A stretch of 35,340 bases of DNA from Acidovorax sp. (GTDB lineage Bacteria; Pseudomonadota; Gammaproteobacteria; Burkholderiales; Burkholderiaceae_C): the NCBI RefSeq assembly GCF_021287135.1, contig NZ_JAJTBB010000030.1, positions 1 to 35,340 on the forward strand, read 5' to 3'. The first letter of the stretch is position 1. Every line of letters begins with the position of its first letter. Below are positions 1 through 10,391 of this stretch, in pieces. A model generated the notes under the pieces. It was not told the origin of the DNA and did no database searches. It was given only the letters and a program-made list of their open reading frames with translations. Made by a program: the position numbers and the translations under genes.

Positions 1-2073
1 GAGGTTCTTGCTGCGCTGGCAGGTGGCCAGCGAGCGCTGCAGGCGGTCCAGCAGCAGGCGGCGGTTGGGCAGGCCGGTGAGGGCGTCGTAGAACGCCAGG
101 CGTTCGATCTCTTGCTCGGCTCGCTTGCGGTCGGTGATGTCGCGGCACACGCCCAGCACGCCAGTCACGCGGCCGTGCAGGTCGCGGATGGGGGTCTTGA
201 TGGTCTCGAACAGACCCTGGTAGCCATCCTCGACAAAGGTGAGCGTCTCTTCGTACACCAGCGGCTGCCACGCCTGCATGGCGCGCTGGTCGTACTTGCG
301 AAAGCGCTCGGCCTGCTCGGGCGCGACCAGGTCGTAGTCGTCCCGGCCCACGATCTCGCGCTCAGGCCGGCCGGCGAACCGCTCGAACACGGGGTTGACC
401 GACAGGTACACGCCTTGCGCGTCCTTGAGGAACACCATGTCGGGCATGGCGTTCACCACGCGGGCGAGCTGTGCCTTCTGGTGGGCCAGCTCTTCTTCGA
501 TGCGCTTGAGGTTGGTGAGGTCGTAGGCAAACAGCACCACGGCGGGCACGCCCTGCTCCGTGCGGCTCTCGGGGGCGATGGTGGTGTGGCGGCACTGGAC
601 GCCGTCCGGGCCGTCGACACGGTTTTCAAACACCGCTGTCTCGCCGGCGAACGCCTTGGCAAAGTGCGGCTGCATGCGCGCAAACACGTCGGGCGGCAGC
701 ACCTCCTGCAGCAGCCGGCCCCGCAGCTCGTCCGGTGTGCGGTAGAGCCAGCGCGCCTGCTGCTCGTTGACGTAGAGCACGCGCAGGTCACTGTCCAGGC
801 GGGCCACGCCGCCGGGCACTTGGCGCAGCAGGTTGGCCAGCAGCGCCTGGTGGGCATGCACGGCTTCCTCTGCCTGGTGGTGTGCGGTGATGTCGGTGTG
901 CACGCCGTCCCACATCACCCGCCCGTCTTCGAGCCGGCGCGGGGACGCGCTCAGGTGCATCCAGCGCAGCTGGCCGTCCGGGCGGCGCACGCGAAACACG
1001 GTCTCCATGCTCGCCATGGCCCGAAACGAAGCCTCAACGGCCGCTTTGAGGGCCTCCCAGTCGTCCGCCACCACCTGCCGAAAAAGCACGGCGGGGTCGC
1101 GCAGCACCTCCTGCGCCGAGACCCCATGCAGGCGCTCCACCGATTCGCCGATGTGCACGAAGCGCGTCCGGCCATCAAGCTCCCGGACCACTTGGTACAG
1201 CACGCTGTGGGGCAGATTGCGCCCCAGCAGCGACAGCCGGCCTTCGCTCTCGCGCAGGCGCTTCTCGGCCTCCTGCACGACGGCAAACGGCCGCCGGATC
1301 CCCGCATTGAAAACGGCCTGGTACAGCAGCGCATACGCGACCACCCGCAGTCCGTGGGCCATGCTGCCGCCCCACGGCGAGCTGCCACCCAGCAGCGCCA
1401 CGCACAACTCTCCGCCCATGAACGCCACGGCGGACCATGCGAACACCCGGTCGCGCCGGTCCGGCCGCCGCAGGAGCACCACGGCCACGGCGCCCAGCAC
1501 AGCCGCCAGGGTCCCGGCCAGGACTTGGCGCAGGGACCCTCCGGCCCCCTGGGCCCACGCCCCGGGCAGCGGCCCCAGGGCCGCGGCCACCAGCAGGGCG
1601 GACACACCACCGGACGCCGCCAGCCAGACCTTGGGCGGACCCGGCAGCACCCACCGCAGGGCGGCGAACGCCAGCGCCGCCACCTCGGCCACCCGCGCCC
1701 AGCTGCTGAACCACAGGGAGATGTAGGCGGTGCTTGCCGGCTCGTGCACCGGCGTGGAATGCGCAAGGGTGCCGTGCAGGAAGTTGCAGACGGCCGCGAT
1801 GCCAAAACCCACCACCAGCACGTTGGCCTGCGCCTGTTCGGCGGGCCGCAGGGTGTGCAGGGAGACGGAGACCACCAGCAGCCCCAGCAGCACCGCCACG
1901 AGTTCCATGAAGGGCTCCAGGCCGTGCTGCCCGACCACCCCGTCGCCCAGCATCTGGGCCAGCGGTCCCACCACCAGCGCCAGGGCCGCCACCACCAGCA
2001 CGACGGTAAAGGCCGGCGCATCCGCCAACAGGGGCAGGCGCACGGCGGGGGCGTTGGCGGGGCGACGGGGCAT
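1..2073 (-). CDS. membrane PAS/GGDEF sensor protein (putative diguanylate cyclase), C-terminus cut by window edge
   Basis: The reading frame stays open from the ATG at 2073 to base 1 (691 codons seen, no stop), so the C-terminus lies outside. Residues about 15-230 are a run of hydrophobic helices resembling a MASE3-type membrane sensor. Three PAS/PAC units follow at about 265-400, 404-524 and 526-650; the last contains MPDMVFLKDAQGVYLSVNP and ends with GVCRDITDRKRAEQEIERL. The start of a GGDEF domain is visible from about 656 (FYDALTGLPNRRLLLDRL). The GGDEF signature itself, and any EAL domain behind it, are beyond the edge, so cyclase activity is inferred. The expected role is cyclic-di-GMP signalling at the inner membrane in response to a small-molecule or redox cue. 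A long open frame on the opposite strand is a GC-rich shadow. Confidence 0.85.
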   Translation of the reverse strand, partial: MPRRPANAPAVRLPLLADAPAFTVVLVVAALALVVGPLAQMLGDGVVGQHGLEPFMELVAVLLGLLVVSVSLHTLRPAEQAQANVLVVGFGIAAVCNFLHGTLAHSTPVHEPASTAYISLWFSSWARVAEVAALAFAALRWVLPGPPKVWLAASGGVSALLVAAALGPLPGAWAQGAGGSLRQVLAGTLAAVLGAVAVVLLRRPDRRDRVFAWSAVAFMGGELCVALLGGSSPWGGSMAHGLRVVAYALLYQAVFNAGIRRPFAVVQEAEKRLRESEGRLSLLGRNLPHSVLYQVVRELDGRTRFVHIGESVERLHGVSAQEVLRDPAVLFRQVVADDWEALKAAVEASFRAMASMETVFRVRRPDGQLRWMHLSASPRRLEDGRVMWDGVHTDITAHHQAEEAVHAHQALLANLLRQVPGGVARLDSDLRVLYVNEQQARWLYRTPDELRGRLLQEVLPPDVFARMQPHFAKAFAGETAVFENRVDGPDGVQCRHTTIAPESRTEQGVPAVVLFAYDLTNLKRIEEELAHQKAQLARVVNAMPDMVFLKDAQGVYLSVNPVFERFAGRPEREIVGRDDYDLVAPEQAERFRKYDQRAMQAWQPLVYEETLTFVEDGYQGLFETIKTPIRDLHGRVTGVLGVCRDITDRKRAEQEIERLAFYDALTGLPNRRLLLDRLQRSLATCQRSKNL

Positions 2074-2175
2074 GGGTATGGGGGCAGGCAGGCGCAGGCT
2101 GCGCCAACGGGGTTTCTACAGGCATCGCCCGCCCGCCACAAGTGTAACTACAGGTAAACACTCCGGCGGCAGCGT

Positions 2176-2210
2176 GCCCGGCGCCCCCGCGTCGTGGGCC
2201 AGCGCCGGGC
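2176..2210 (-). other. GC-rich hairpin downstream of acnA
   Basis: Arms GCCCGGCGC (2176-2184) and GCGCCGGGC (2202-2210) are perfectly complementary and lie just past the acnA stop. There is no U-tract on the acnA side, so this is not a convincing intrinsic terminator. It may stabilise the mRNA 3' end. Confidence 0.35.
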
Positions 2211-2216
2211 CGCCGA

Positions 2217-5195
<2,979 letters not shown>

Positions 5196-5326
5196 GGCGA
5201 ACTCCTTTGAAACGCAACAAGGCCCATTCTGTCAGTCCCCACGGCCCCGGCAAGCCATGGGGGTATGGAGCCGCCGCCACCGGTGCCCCCTGGGGCGCAC
5301 CACCGATTGCAAGCAAAAATGGCTTC

Positions 5327-5369
5327 CAGCGCTTATGAATAAAGCGCTGAAAGCTATTGTTTTTATAGC
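5327..5369 (+). repeat. dispersed short repeat, two-hairpin form
   Basis: Hairpin one is CAGCGCTT (5327-5334) with AAGCGCTG (5342-5349). Hairpin two is GCTAT (5353-5357) with ATAGC (5365-5369) around a T-rich loop. The element lies between acnA and the small membrane gene, 17 bases past the latter's stop, and is AT-rich against its surroundings. It is one of at least six related copies in the window. Confidence 0.75.
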
Positions 5370-5385
5370 AAACGGGCCGCGCCAA

Positions 5386-5802
5386 CTAGGCAGCGACGGC
5401 CAGGCCGGGCAGGCGGCGCACGCCCATCCACTGCAGTTCGGCCAGCGCGGCCACGGCCACCACGTGCACCCACAGATAGGCCTGGCCCCAGGCCGTGGGC
5501 TGGGCGCCCGTGCCCAGCAGCAGCACCAGGCAGCCGGCAACCCAGGCCCAGTTGCCCAGCACCAGCGCCCACAGCAGGCCCTTGGGCATGTGGGGCGCAC
5601 GCGCCACCGAGATGGCCAGCGCCGCATAGCCCAGCAGCGCCAGGCCTGCGGCCTGCAGCAGGCCTGCGGGCAGGCCCAGCCAGTCGGACAACGGGGATGC
5701 GAGCGCCAGGTGCAGCGCCCCCAGCAGCAGGCCGGTCAGCGCATCCAGCCAGCACACGGCACGCAGCACGCGTTGGGAAGAGAGGGTGGACAGGGACAGC
5801 AT
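5386..5802 (-). CDS. small integral membrane protein of unknown function
   Basis: 138 residues starting MLSLSTLSSQRVLRAVCW, with AAGGAG seven bases upstream of the ATG. The open frame extends further upstream but has no comparable ribosome-binding site there. Four hydrophobic segments are visible at roughly 12-36, 40-60, 70-95 and 103-125; the last contains the polar residues WVHVVAVAALAELQW. There are no Cys motifs, signal-peptidase site or catalytic signature. I do not recognise a named family; it looks like a four-helix inner-membrane protein. It is divergent from the XRE/MmyB-like regulator at 5964 across a 161-bp gap, so it is a candidate target of that regulator (inference from position only). 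Confidence 0.75.
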   Translation of the reverse strand: MLSLSTLSSQRVLRAVCWLDALTGLLLGALHLALASPLSDWLGLPAGLLQAAGLALLGYAALAISVARAPHMPKGLLWALVLGNWAWVAGCLVLLLGTGAQPTAWGQAYLWVHVVAVAALAELQWMGVRRLPGLAVAA

Positions 5803-5963
5803 GGCAGGCTCCTTGAGAAAACGGTTGGAAGAAACAACGGTCCCGGACCGGGACGCCCGTCCGGCGCACCGGAACAGGACTGCATGGTTGCGCCCGGCCC
5901 GCCTGCCGTCGATGACCTGGCAGGTAATGGCCTGCATGCCGTTTGGTCCTAGGATGGAGCGCC

Positions 5964-6935
5964 ATGAGCACCACCTCCTCCACCCCCGCAGCCCCGTCCG
6001 CGGCCATGTCCTTGCCCAGCCATGCGGCCCGGCGCAGCCTGCCGCACCGCACGGCTGCGGCCGGCCCCCCCCGCTCATTCGGGGATCACCTGCGCACCTG
6101 GCGCCAGCAGCGCCACCTGAGCCAGCTGGAGCTGGCCGACGAGGCCGAGATCTCGACCCGCCATGTGAGCTTCATGGAAACCGGTCGCACCAACCCCAGC
6201 CGCGACATGGTGCTGCGCCTGTGCGAGCGCCTGGCCATCCCCCTGCGCGAACGCAACGCGCTGCTGGTGGCCGCGGGCTACGCGCCCATGTACCGCGAGC
6301 GCACCCTGGACGACCCCGCCCTTTCCGCCGCGCGCCAGGCCGTGGAGCTGGTGCTGCAAGGCCACGAGCCCTGCCCCGCCGTCGCGCTGGACCGCTGCTG
6401 GAACGTGGTGGCCGCCAACCGCGCCGCCCAGGCGCTGCTCACGGCCCATGTCGCGCCCGAACTGCTGGCGCCGCCCTTGAACGTGCTGCGCCTGAGCCTG
6501 CACCCCGCAGGCCTGGCACCCCGCATCGCCAACCTTGCGCAGTGGCGCGAACACCTGTTTGCCCGGCTGCGCCAGCAGATCCAGGCCACTGCCGACCCCG
6601 TGCTGGTGGCCCTGCACGAAGAGCTGCAGCAATATCCAGCGCCACCCGGGCCGGACGAGCCGCTGGTTTTGCCTGGAGAAATGCTGGGGGTGGTAATGCC
6701 GTTCTGCTTTGAAAGCGCGCACGGCATGCTGTCCCTCATCAGCACCACCACGATATTTGGAACCCCGGTGGACGTGACCTTGCAGGAACTGGCGGTGGAA
6801 TCGTTCTTTCCCGCCGATGCATTCACGGCGCAGGTATTGCGCACCCTCGCGCAGGAAAATGAAGGCCGCCCTGCCGCGCACGACCCCGCCGCGCCCGCCT
6901 CCGCCGGCGGCGGGCTGCCCCCGGAACACCGTTGA
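5964..6935 (+). CDS. XRE-family transcriptional regulator with MmyB-like ligand-binding domain
   Basis: 323 residues. After a low-complexity N-terminus of about 38 residues comes a helix-turn-helix (about 39-95) with LRTWRQQRHLSQLELADEAEISTRHVSFMETGR, split here as LRTWRQQRHLSQLELADEAE then ISTRHVSFMETGR. The C-terminal part (about 105-300) has marks of the MmyB-like (MLTR_LBD) sensor domain: ALDRCWNVVAANRAAQALL, LNVLRLSLHP, FESAHGMLSLIS and LAVESFFPAD. Such proteins are usually local repressors or activators, and many are divergent from their target. The ATG at 5964 has GGAG upstream; an in-frame TTG at 5943 is possible but less likely. The gene faces away from the 138-aa membrane protein. 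The ligand is unknown. Confidence 0.88.
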   Translation: MSTTSSTPAAPSAAMSLPSHAARRSLPHRTAAAGPPRSFGDHLRTWRQQRHLSQLELADEAEISTRHVSFMETGRTNPSRDMVLRLCERLAIPLRERNALLVAAGYAPMYRERTLDDPALSAARQAVELVLQGHEPCPAVALDRCWNVVAANRAAQALLTAHVAPELLAPPLNVLRLSLHPAGLAPRIANLAQWREHLFARLRQQIQATADPVLVALHEELQQYPAPPGPDEPLVLPGEMLGVVMPFCFESAHGMLSLISTTTIFGTPVDVTLQELAVESFFPADAFTAQVLRTLAQENEGRPAAHDPAAPASAGGGLPPEHR

Positions 6936-7019
6936 TTACCCCCGCCAGCCCAGCCGGCGCGGATAAAGCAACCCGCACGTCCGGCAGGGCCTTCCCGCCT
7001 GGCGGTTTTCAACAGGCAC

Positions 7020-7048
7020 AAAAAAGCCCGCTTCTGCGGGCTTTTAGG
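7020..7048 (-). terminator. intrinsic terminator of the H-NS gene, possibly bidirectional
   Basis: On the minus strand AAAGCCCGC pairs with GCGGGCTTT across a four-base loop and is followed by a run of six T, 25 bases past the H-NS stop. On the plus strand the same hairpin ends in a shorter T run and could also stop transcription from the XRE regulator. Confidence 0.85.
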
Positions 7049-7072
7049 GGTCACCAGAGGGTAACAGCGGAA

Positions 7073-7375
7073 TTAAATTGCGAACTTCTCGCGGGCTTCG
7101 TTCTGAATCCACTTGGGCGCCTTGCCGCGGCCCGTCCAGGTTTCACCCGTGGCCGGGTTGCGGTACTTGGGCGCCACCTTGGTGCCCGCGGTGGAACTGC
7201 GGCCCGTCTTGCCGGCACCCTTGCCTGCAGGAAACACATCCTGGGCCGTCAGGCCGTATTCCGCCACCAGAGAACGCACCTGATTCACAGCGTCCGACAA
7301 TTCCCGGCGGCGGGCTTCGTTGATTTGTTGCTCAAGGGCTTCGCGCTGCTTCAACAGTTCTTTGTAGCTGGTCAT
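7073..7375 (-). CDS. H-NS-family nucleoid protein (HvrA/Bph3-like, short form)
   Basis: 100 residues. The N-terminal half is a charged coiled-coil oligomerisation region (MTSYKELLKQREALEQQINE to about residue 45). The C-terminal half has the H-NS DNA-binding core YRNPATGETWTGRGKAPKWI, including the TWTGRGKxPxW motif. Length and layout match the small H-NS proteins found in several copies in Betaproteobacteria. It would bind AT-rich DNA and silence or shape expression. The ATG at 7375 is chosen because the upstream extension has no homologous sequence and the promoter lies just upstream. The gene has its own promoter (-10 at 7409-7414) and terminator (7020-7048), so it is monocistronic. Confidence 0.93.
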   Translation of the reverse strand: MTSYKELLKQREALEQQINEARRRELSDAVNQVRSLVAEYGLTAQDVFPAGKGAGKTGRSSTAGTKVAPKYRNPATGETWTGRGKAPKWIQNEAREKFAI

Positions 7376-7408
7376 GGTCTGGAAGGGAATAAGGGTGAGG
7401 AAAGCCGC

Positions 7409-7439
7409 ATTATAGGAATGCAATACCAATCGTGCACAA
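7409..7439 (-). promoter_or_regulatory. sigma-70-type promoter of the H-NS gene
   Basis: A perfect TATAAT (-10) is read on the minus strand at 7414-7409, about 34 bases before the H-NS ATG. Upstream are TTGTGC (19-bp spacing) or GTGCAC (17-bp spacing) as a weak -35. The AT-rich setting is unusual for this genome and supports a real promoter. Confidence 0.65.
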
Positions 7440-7820
7440 GCCTTTTAGGATTTCTTTGAAATTTCCAGGGAAATGGGCCTGCGCAGCCTATTTTCCACAC
7501 TTTTTTGCACTGGGCTGGGCCGGAACAAAGCAGCAGGTCGGTTAATGCCATGCAGCAGGGCCGTGAAATCGCACGGCCCCGCCATTCCTGATCCGAAAGA
7601 ACCATATTGGTTCCCCACAGATGCTCTGCACGAATCGTTCGGCCACGGGGCGCTGCGGATCGGGAGGGGCTGCAGGCGCAAAACGCAGCAATAGCGGGTG
7701 CTATTGCGAGGATTTGCAACGCAGCAGACCACCCGAGGTGTTGCAAAACCTTCGGCCAGCGCCTGCGTTGCGCCGCCGCCCACGGTGCAGAATCGCCGCT
7801 TTGCCTCCCTCCCCACCACC
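7440..7820. other. non-coding gap between the H-NS gene and apaH
   Basis: Beyond the H-NS promoter the gap holds no convincing gene: short open frames on both strands lack family signatures and ribosome-binding sites. It contains a perfect interrupted palindrome (7599-7613) and should include the apaH promoter, which I cannot place. A small RNA cannot be excluded. Confidence 0.5.
7599..7613. promoter_or_regulatory. interrupted palindrome, possible operator
   Basis: GAACC-N5-GGTTC with an AT-only spacer (ATATT), about 210 bases upstream of apaH and 220 upstream of the H-NS gene. The symmetry suits a dimeric regulator, but I cannot assign the protein. Confidence 0.35.
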
Positions 7821-8663
7821 ATGGCTCTTTATTGCATTGGCGACATCCAGGGCTGCGACAGCGCCCTGGGCCGCCTGCTGGACACCCTGGATTTTTCCCC
7901 CAGCCGCGACACCGTGTACCTGCTGGGCGACCTGGTCAACCGCGGGCCGGATTCCGCCGCGGTGCTGCGCCGGTGCATGCGGCACGACGGCGCGCTGCGC
8001 AGCCTGCTGGGCAACCACGACCTGCACCTGCTCGCCGCGGCACACGGCGCCCGGGCACCATCGCGGCGCGACACGCTGCAGTCCGTGCTCGACGCGCCGG
8101 ACCGCAACGTGCTGCTCGACTGGATCCGCCAGCAGCCGCTGGCCCGCGCGCACGAACATGCCGGGCAGACGCTGCTGATGGTGCATGCCGGCGTGCTGCC
8201 GGCCTGGTCCGCCGCAGACACCCTCGCTCTGGCGGACGAGGTGCACGGCGTGCTGCGCGGCCGCGATCTGCCCGCATTCCTGCGCAGCATGTACGGCAAC
8301 ACGCCAGCGCGGTGGAGCGATGCACTCCAGGGCACCGACCGCCTACGCGTGATCGTGAACGCCCTCACCCGGCTGCGCTTTTGCTCCCCTGAAGGGGTGA
8401 TGGATTTTGAAAGCACCGAAAGCGCCAGTGCGGCGCCGGCGGGCCTGCTGCCCTGGTTCGACCTGCCCGGCCGGCGCACGGCGCAAACCCTGGTGGCGTT
8501 CGGGCACTGGTCCACCCTGGGCTGGCTCAACCGCCCCCACCTGCTGGGCCTGGACACGGGCTGCGTGTGGGGCGGCTGCCTGAGCGCCGTGCGCTTTGGC
8601 GCCACCCTGGCCGAGCGCGAGCACATCGAGGTGCACTGCGAGCAAGCCCAGCAGCCGGGCTAA
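7821..8663 (+). CDS. apaH: bis(5'-nucleosyl)-tetraphosphatase, symmetrical
   Basis: 280 residues, the usual ApaH length. It hydrolyses Ap4A to two ADP in the cytoplasm, which limits alarmone build-up and can remove Np4 caps from RNA. Metallophosphatase motifs are in order: GDIQGC (7-12), GDLVNRGPDS (about 38-47), GNHDLHLLA (about 68-76), HAGVLPAW (about 122-129) and a late FGHWSTLGWL. The ATG at 7821 is directly followed by the conserved LYCIGDIQG; the extended frame upstream has no homologous character. It is convergent with apbE, 26 bases stop to stop, and is usually unlinked to denitrification, so the adjacency is probably incidental. Confidence 0.95.
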   Translation: MALYCIGDIQGCDSALGRLLDTLDFSPSRDTVYLLGDLVNRGPDSAAVLRRCMRHDGALRSLLGNHDLHLLAAAHGARAPSRRDTLQSVLDAPDRNVLLDWIRQQPLARAHEHAGQTLLMVHAGVLPAWSAADTLALADEVHGVLRGRDLPAFLRSMYGNTPARWSDALQGTDRLRVIVNALTRLRFCSPEGVMDFESTESASAAPAGLLPWFDLPGRRTAQTLVAFGHWSTLGWLNRPHLLGLDTGCVWGGCLSAVRFGATLAEREHIEVHCEQAQQPG

Positions 8664-8689
8664 GAACGTGTTGACGATCTAAGGCGCGG

Positions 8690-9751
8690 TCAGCCCGCCA
8701 TGGGCCGCAGCAGGGCGGCCATGGCGCCCGACTGCCACAGCGTGCCGTCCGCCCCCGCCATGAGCAGGGGCAGATCAGGCCGGCGCTCTGCCAGGGCCTG
8801 CCCCGCGGCGAGCCCCTGGACCATCAGCGCGGTCCCCAGCCCGTTGACGGCCGCGACGTCGCGCGCCACCAGGCTCACGCCGTGCACGCCGGTGGTAGGC
8901 CGCCCGGTGCGGGGGTTGAGCACGTGGTGCATGCGCTCGCCGTCCTGGAAGAAGCAGCGCTCATAGTCCCCTGACGACGCCACGACGGCCGGCCCCTCGA
9001 CCTCCACACGGCCCAGCAGGCGTTCGGGCGCGCGCGGGTCCCGCAGCCCTACACGCCAGGGGCGGCCCTGCCACTGCCCCAGCGTCAGCACGTCGCCGCC
9101 GCCGTTGACCAAGGCGTGGTCCACGCCGTTGGCGCGCAGCACCTGCATGCCGGCCTCCAGGATCGGCAGCTTGGCCACGCCACCCAGGTCCAGCGCCATG
9201 CCCCGACGGGCCAGAAAGGCCGTGCCGGCCCTTGGGTCCAGCACCAGGCCGCGCGCGCCCACCAGCGGGCGCTGGCGCGCCAGCTCCCGGTCGGTGGGCA
9301 TGGCCGTGGCGCCGGGCGCAAAGCTCCAGCCCTTGAACACGCCCACCGTGGCATCGAACGCCCCGCCCGTGGCGGCCGCCAGCTGCTGCGCGCTGCGCAG
9401 CACGGCCATCACCTCCGGGGGAACGCGCACGGGTGCGATGCCCGCTGCGCGGTGGATGCGGGCGACCACGCTGTCCGGCCGGTAGCGGCTCATGAGCTGC
9501 TCCAGCCGCTGCATCTGCGCGAATGCCAGCTCGGTGGCTCGCCGCAGCGTGGCCGCGTCGGCACCGGCCACCGCCACATCCACCTGCGTGCCCATCAGTG
9601 CGCGGGACGCGCGCCAGTACGGCTCTTTCACCTCCGCCGCCGGCGCGGCGGCCCATGTGCCGGCGCTCCACACGCCGGCCCCCAGCAAAGGCAACGCCAT
9701 TGCCAGGCGCCGGCGCCGGAAACTGAAGCCGCGCGACAAGACCTGTGCCAT
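8690..9751 (-). CDS. apbE: ApbE-family FAD:protein FMN transferase (NosX-like)
   Basis: 353 residues with an N-terminal Arg-rich stretch and hydrophobic segment (FRRRRLAMALPLLGAGVWSA), probably a Tat-type export signal. ApbE proteins act in the periplasm and attach FMN from FAD to Thr/Ser in [ST]GA[ST]x[ST] motifs. ApbE landmarks are MGTQVDVAV (about 55), a YRPDSVVARI helix, MALDLGGVAK (about 190), NGGGDVL (about 217) and HHVLNPRTGRPTTG (about 280). Two usual features deviate: the AKGYAVD continuation is AKLPILEAG, and the Mg-ligand Asp of the ADALxTAL motif is Asn (VNGLGTAL). It follows the cytochrome c gene by 12 bases in one transcript. Its expected substrate is NosR, encoded nearby, as for NosX in other denitrifiers. 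Confidence 0.9.
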   Translation of the reverse strand: MAQVLSRGFSFRRRRLAMALPLLGAGVWSAGTWAAAPAAEVKEPYWRASRALMGTQVDVAVAGADAATLRRATELAFAQMQRLEQLMSRYRPDSVVARIHRAAGIAPVRVPPEVMAVLRSAQQLAAATGGAFDATVGVFKGWSFAPGATAMPTDRELARQRPLVGARGLVLDPRAGTAFLARRGMALDLGGVAKLPILEAGMQVLRANGVDHALVNGGGDVLTLGQWQGRPWRVGLRDPRAPERLLGRVEVEGPAVVASSGDYERCFFQDGERMHHVLNPRTGRPTTGVHGVSLVARDVAAVNGLGTALMVQGLAAGQALAERRPDLPLLMAGADGTLWQSGAMAALLRPMAG

Positions 9752-9763
9752 GGGGCCTCCGGC

Positions 9764-10171
9764 TCAGATCGACTTGTCGACCATGTAGTCGACCGCGGCC
9801 TTGACCTCGGCATCCGACAGGCTGGCGCCGCCGCCGCGGGCCGGCATCATGCCCTTAGCACCGGTGAAGCCTTCGAGCGCGTGCTTGTACAGCGTGTCCT
9901 TGCCCTGCGCAATGCGCGGGCCCCAGTCGGCCTTGTCGCCCGGCTTGGGCGCGCCAGCCACCCCTGCGGCATGGCACATCGCGCAGGTTTTTCCAAACAC
10001 GGTCTTGCCCAGTTCGTTTTCCGCCGCGGGCGCTGGCGCAGCAGGTGCAGGCGCCGCGGCGGGTGCCGGGGCCGGCGCAGCGGCGGGGGCAGGCTCGGGC
10101 CGCTTGTCGCCGCAGCCGGCCAGCAGGGCCGCGAGCACCACGGCGGCGAGGGTCATGGATGTCTTGTTCAT
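9764..10171 (-). CDS. cytochrome c5-like lipoprotein
   Basis: 135 residues. A Sec signal with lipobox LLAGC places lipidated Cys20 at the mature N-terminus. An Ala/Pro tether follows (about 24-50), then one c-type haem domain: CAMCH at 63-67, the c5-typical GVAGAPKPGDKADWGPRIAQ, and a Met axial ligand near 109 (MMPARGGG), ending SLSDAEVKAAVDYMVDKSI. It would sit on the periplasmic face of a membrane as a flexible electron carrier. Position beside nosZ/nosR and ahead of apbE suggests it donates electrons to NosZ (inference). The ATG at 10171 is chosen because it starts the signal peptide directly; the upstream extension has no signal-like sequence. Confidence 0.93.
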   Translation of the reverse strand: MNKTSMTLAAVVLAALLAGCGDKRPEPAPAAAPAPAPAAAPAPAAPAPAAENELGKTVFGKTCAMCHAAGVAGAPKPGDKADWGPRIAQGKDTLYKHALEGFTGAKGMMPARGGGASLSDAEVKAAVDYMVDKSI

Positions 10172-10342
10172 TGCATGGGTCCTTGTCGAAGAGAGGGGAA
10201 GCGGCGCCAGCAAGACCGGGTGAAGCGAGAGCCTCCAGGAACCTTGCCCGCCGGCACCAACACGGCAAAAAGACCTGTTGATGGGATGGATCGACTGTAG
10301 GAGCTGGGCGCCTTTTTGGGCAGGGGTGCGCACCGTCTAAGC

Positions 10343-10356
10343 ATGATCCACATCAA
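10343..10356 (+). promoter_or_regulatory. FNR/DNR-type activator box of the nos operon
   Basis: ATGATCCACATCAA matches the FNR/DNR/NNR consensus TTGAT-N4-ATCAA with one mismatch. Its centre (10349.5) is 41.5 bases before the start point predicted from the TATTAT -10 at 10379-10384, the classic class II activator position. This predicts induction under low oxygen and/or nitric oxide. Confidence 0.75.
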
Positions 10357-10358
10357 AT

Positions 10359-10379
10359 AGATTCATATTGCGTGAATCT
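10359..10379. promoter_or_regulatory. perfect inverted repeat resembling an NsrR operator
   Basis: AGATTCA (10359-10365) and TGAATCT (10373-10379) are perfect complements separated by seven bases. Length and arms resemble the NsrR consensus AGATGCAT-N5-ATGCATCT. It lies between the FNR box and the -10, so a bound protein would block RNA polymerase. NsrR identity is inferred from similarity only. Confidence 0.6.
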
Positions 10380-10384
10380 ATTAT
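10379..10384 (+). promoter_or_regulatory. -10 element of the nos promoter
   Basis: TATTAT, predicting transcription from about 10391. No -35 hexamer is needed if the FNR-type protein acts at -41.5. The transcript would start at or next to the ATG at 10392. Confidence 0.55.
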
Positions 10385-10391
10385 CCGACCC

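Noticed and set aside
112-2157. A 681-codon open frame on the plus strand
   Set aside because: It is antisense to a frame encoding clear PAS/PAC and GGDEF sequence. It is rich in His, Gln and Arg with no family signature, as expected for the opposite strand of a GC-rich gene.
7473-7694. Small plus-strand open frame in the H-NS/apaH gap
   Set aside because: 73 codons with no ribosome-binding site, no recognisable domain and composition like non-coding DNA.
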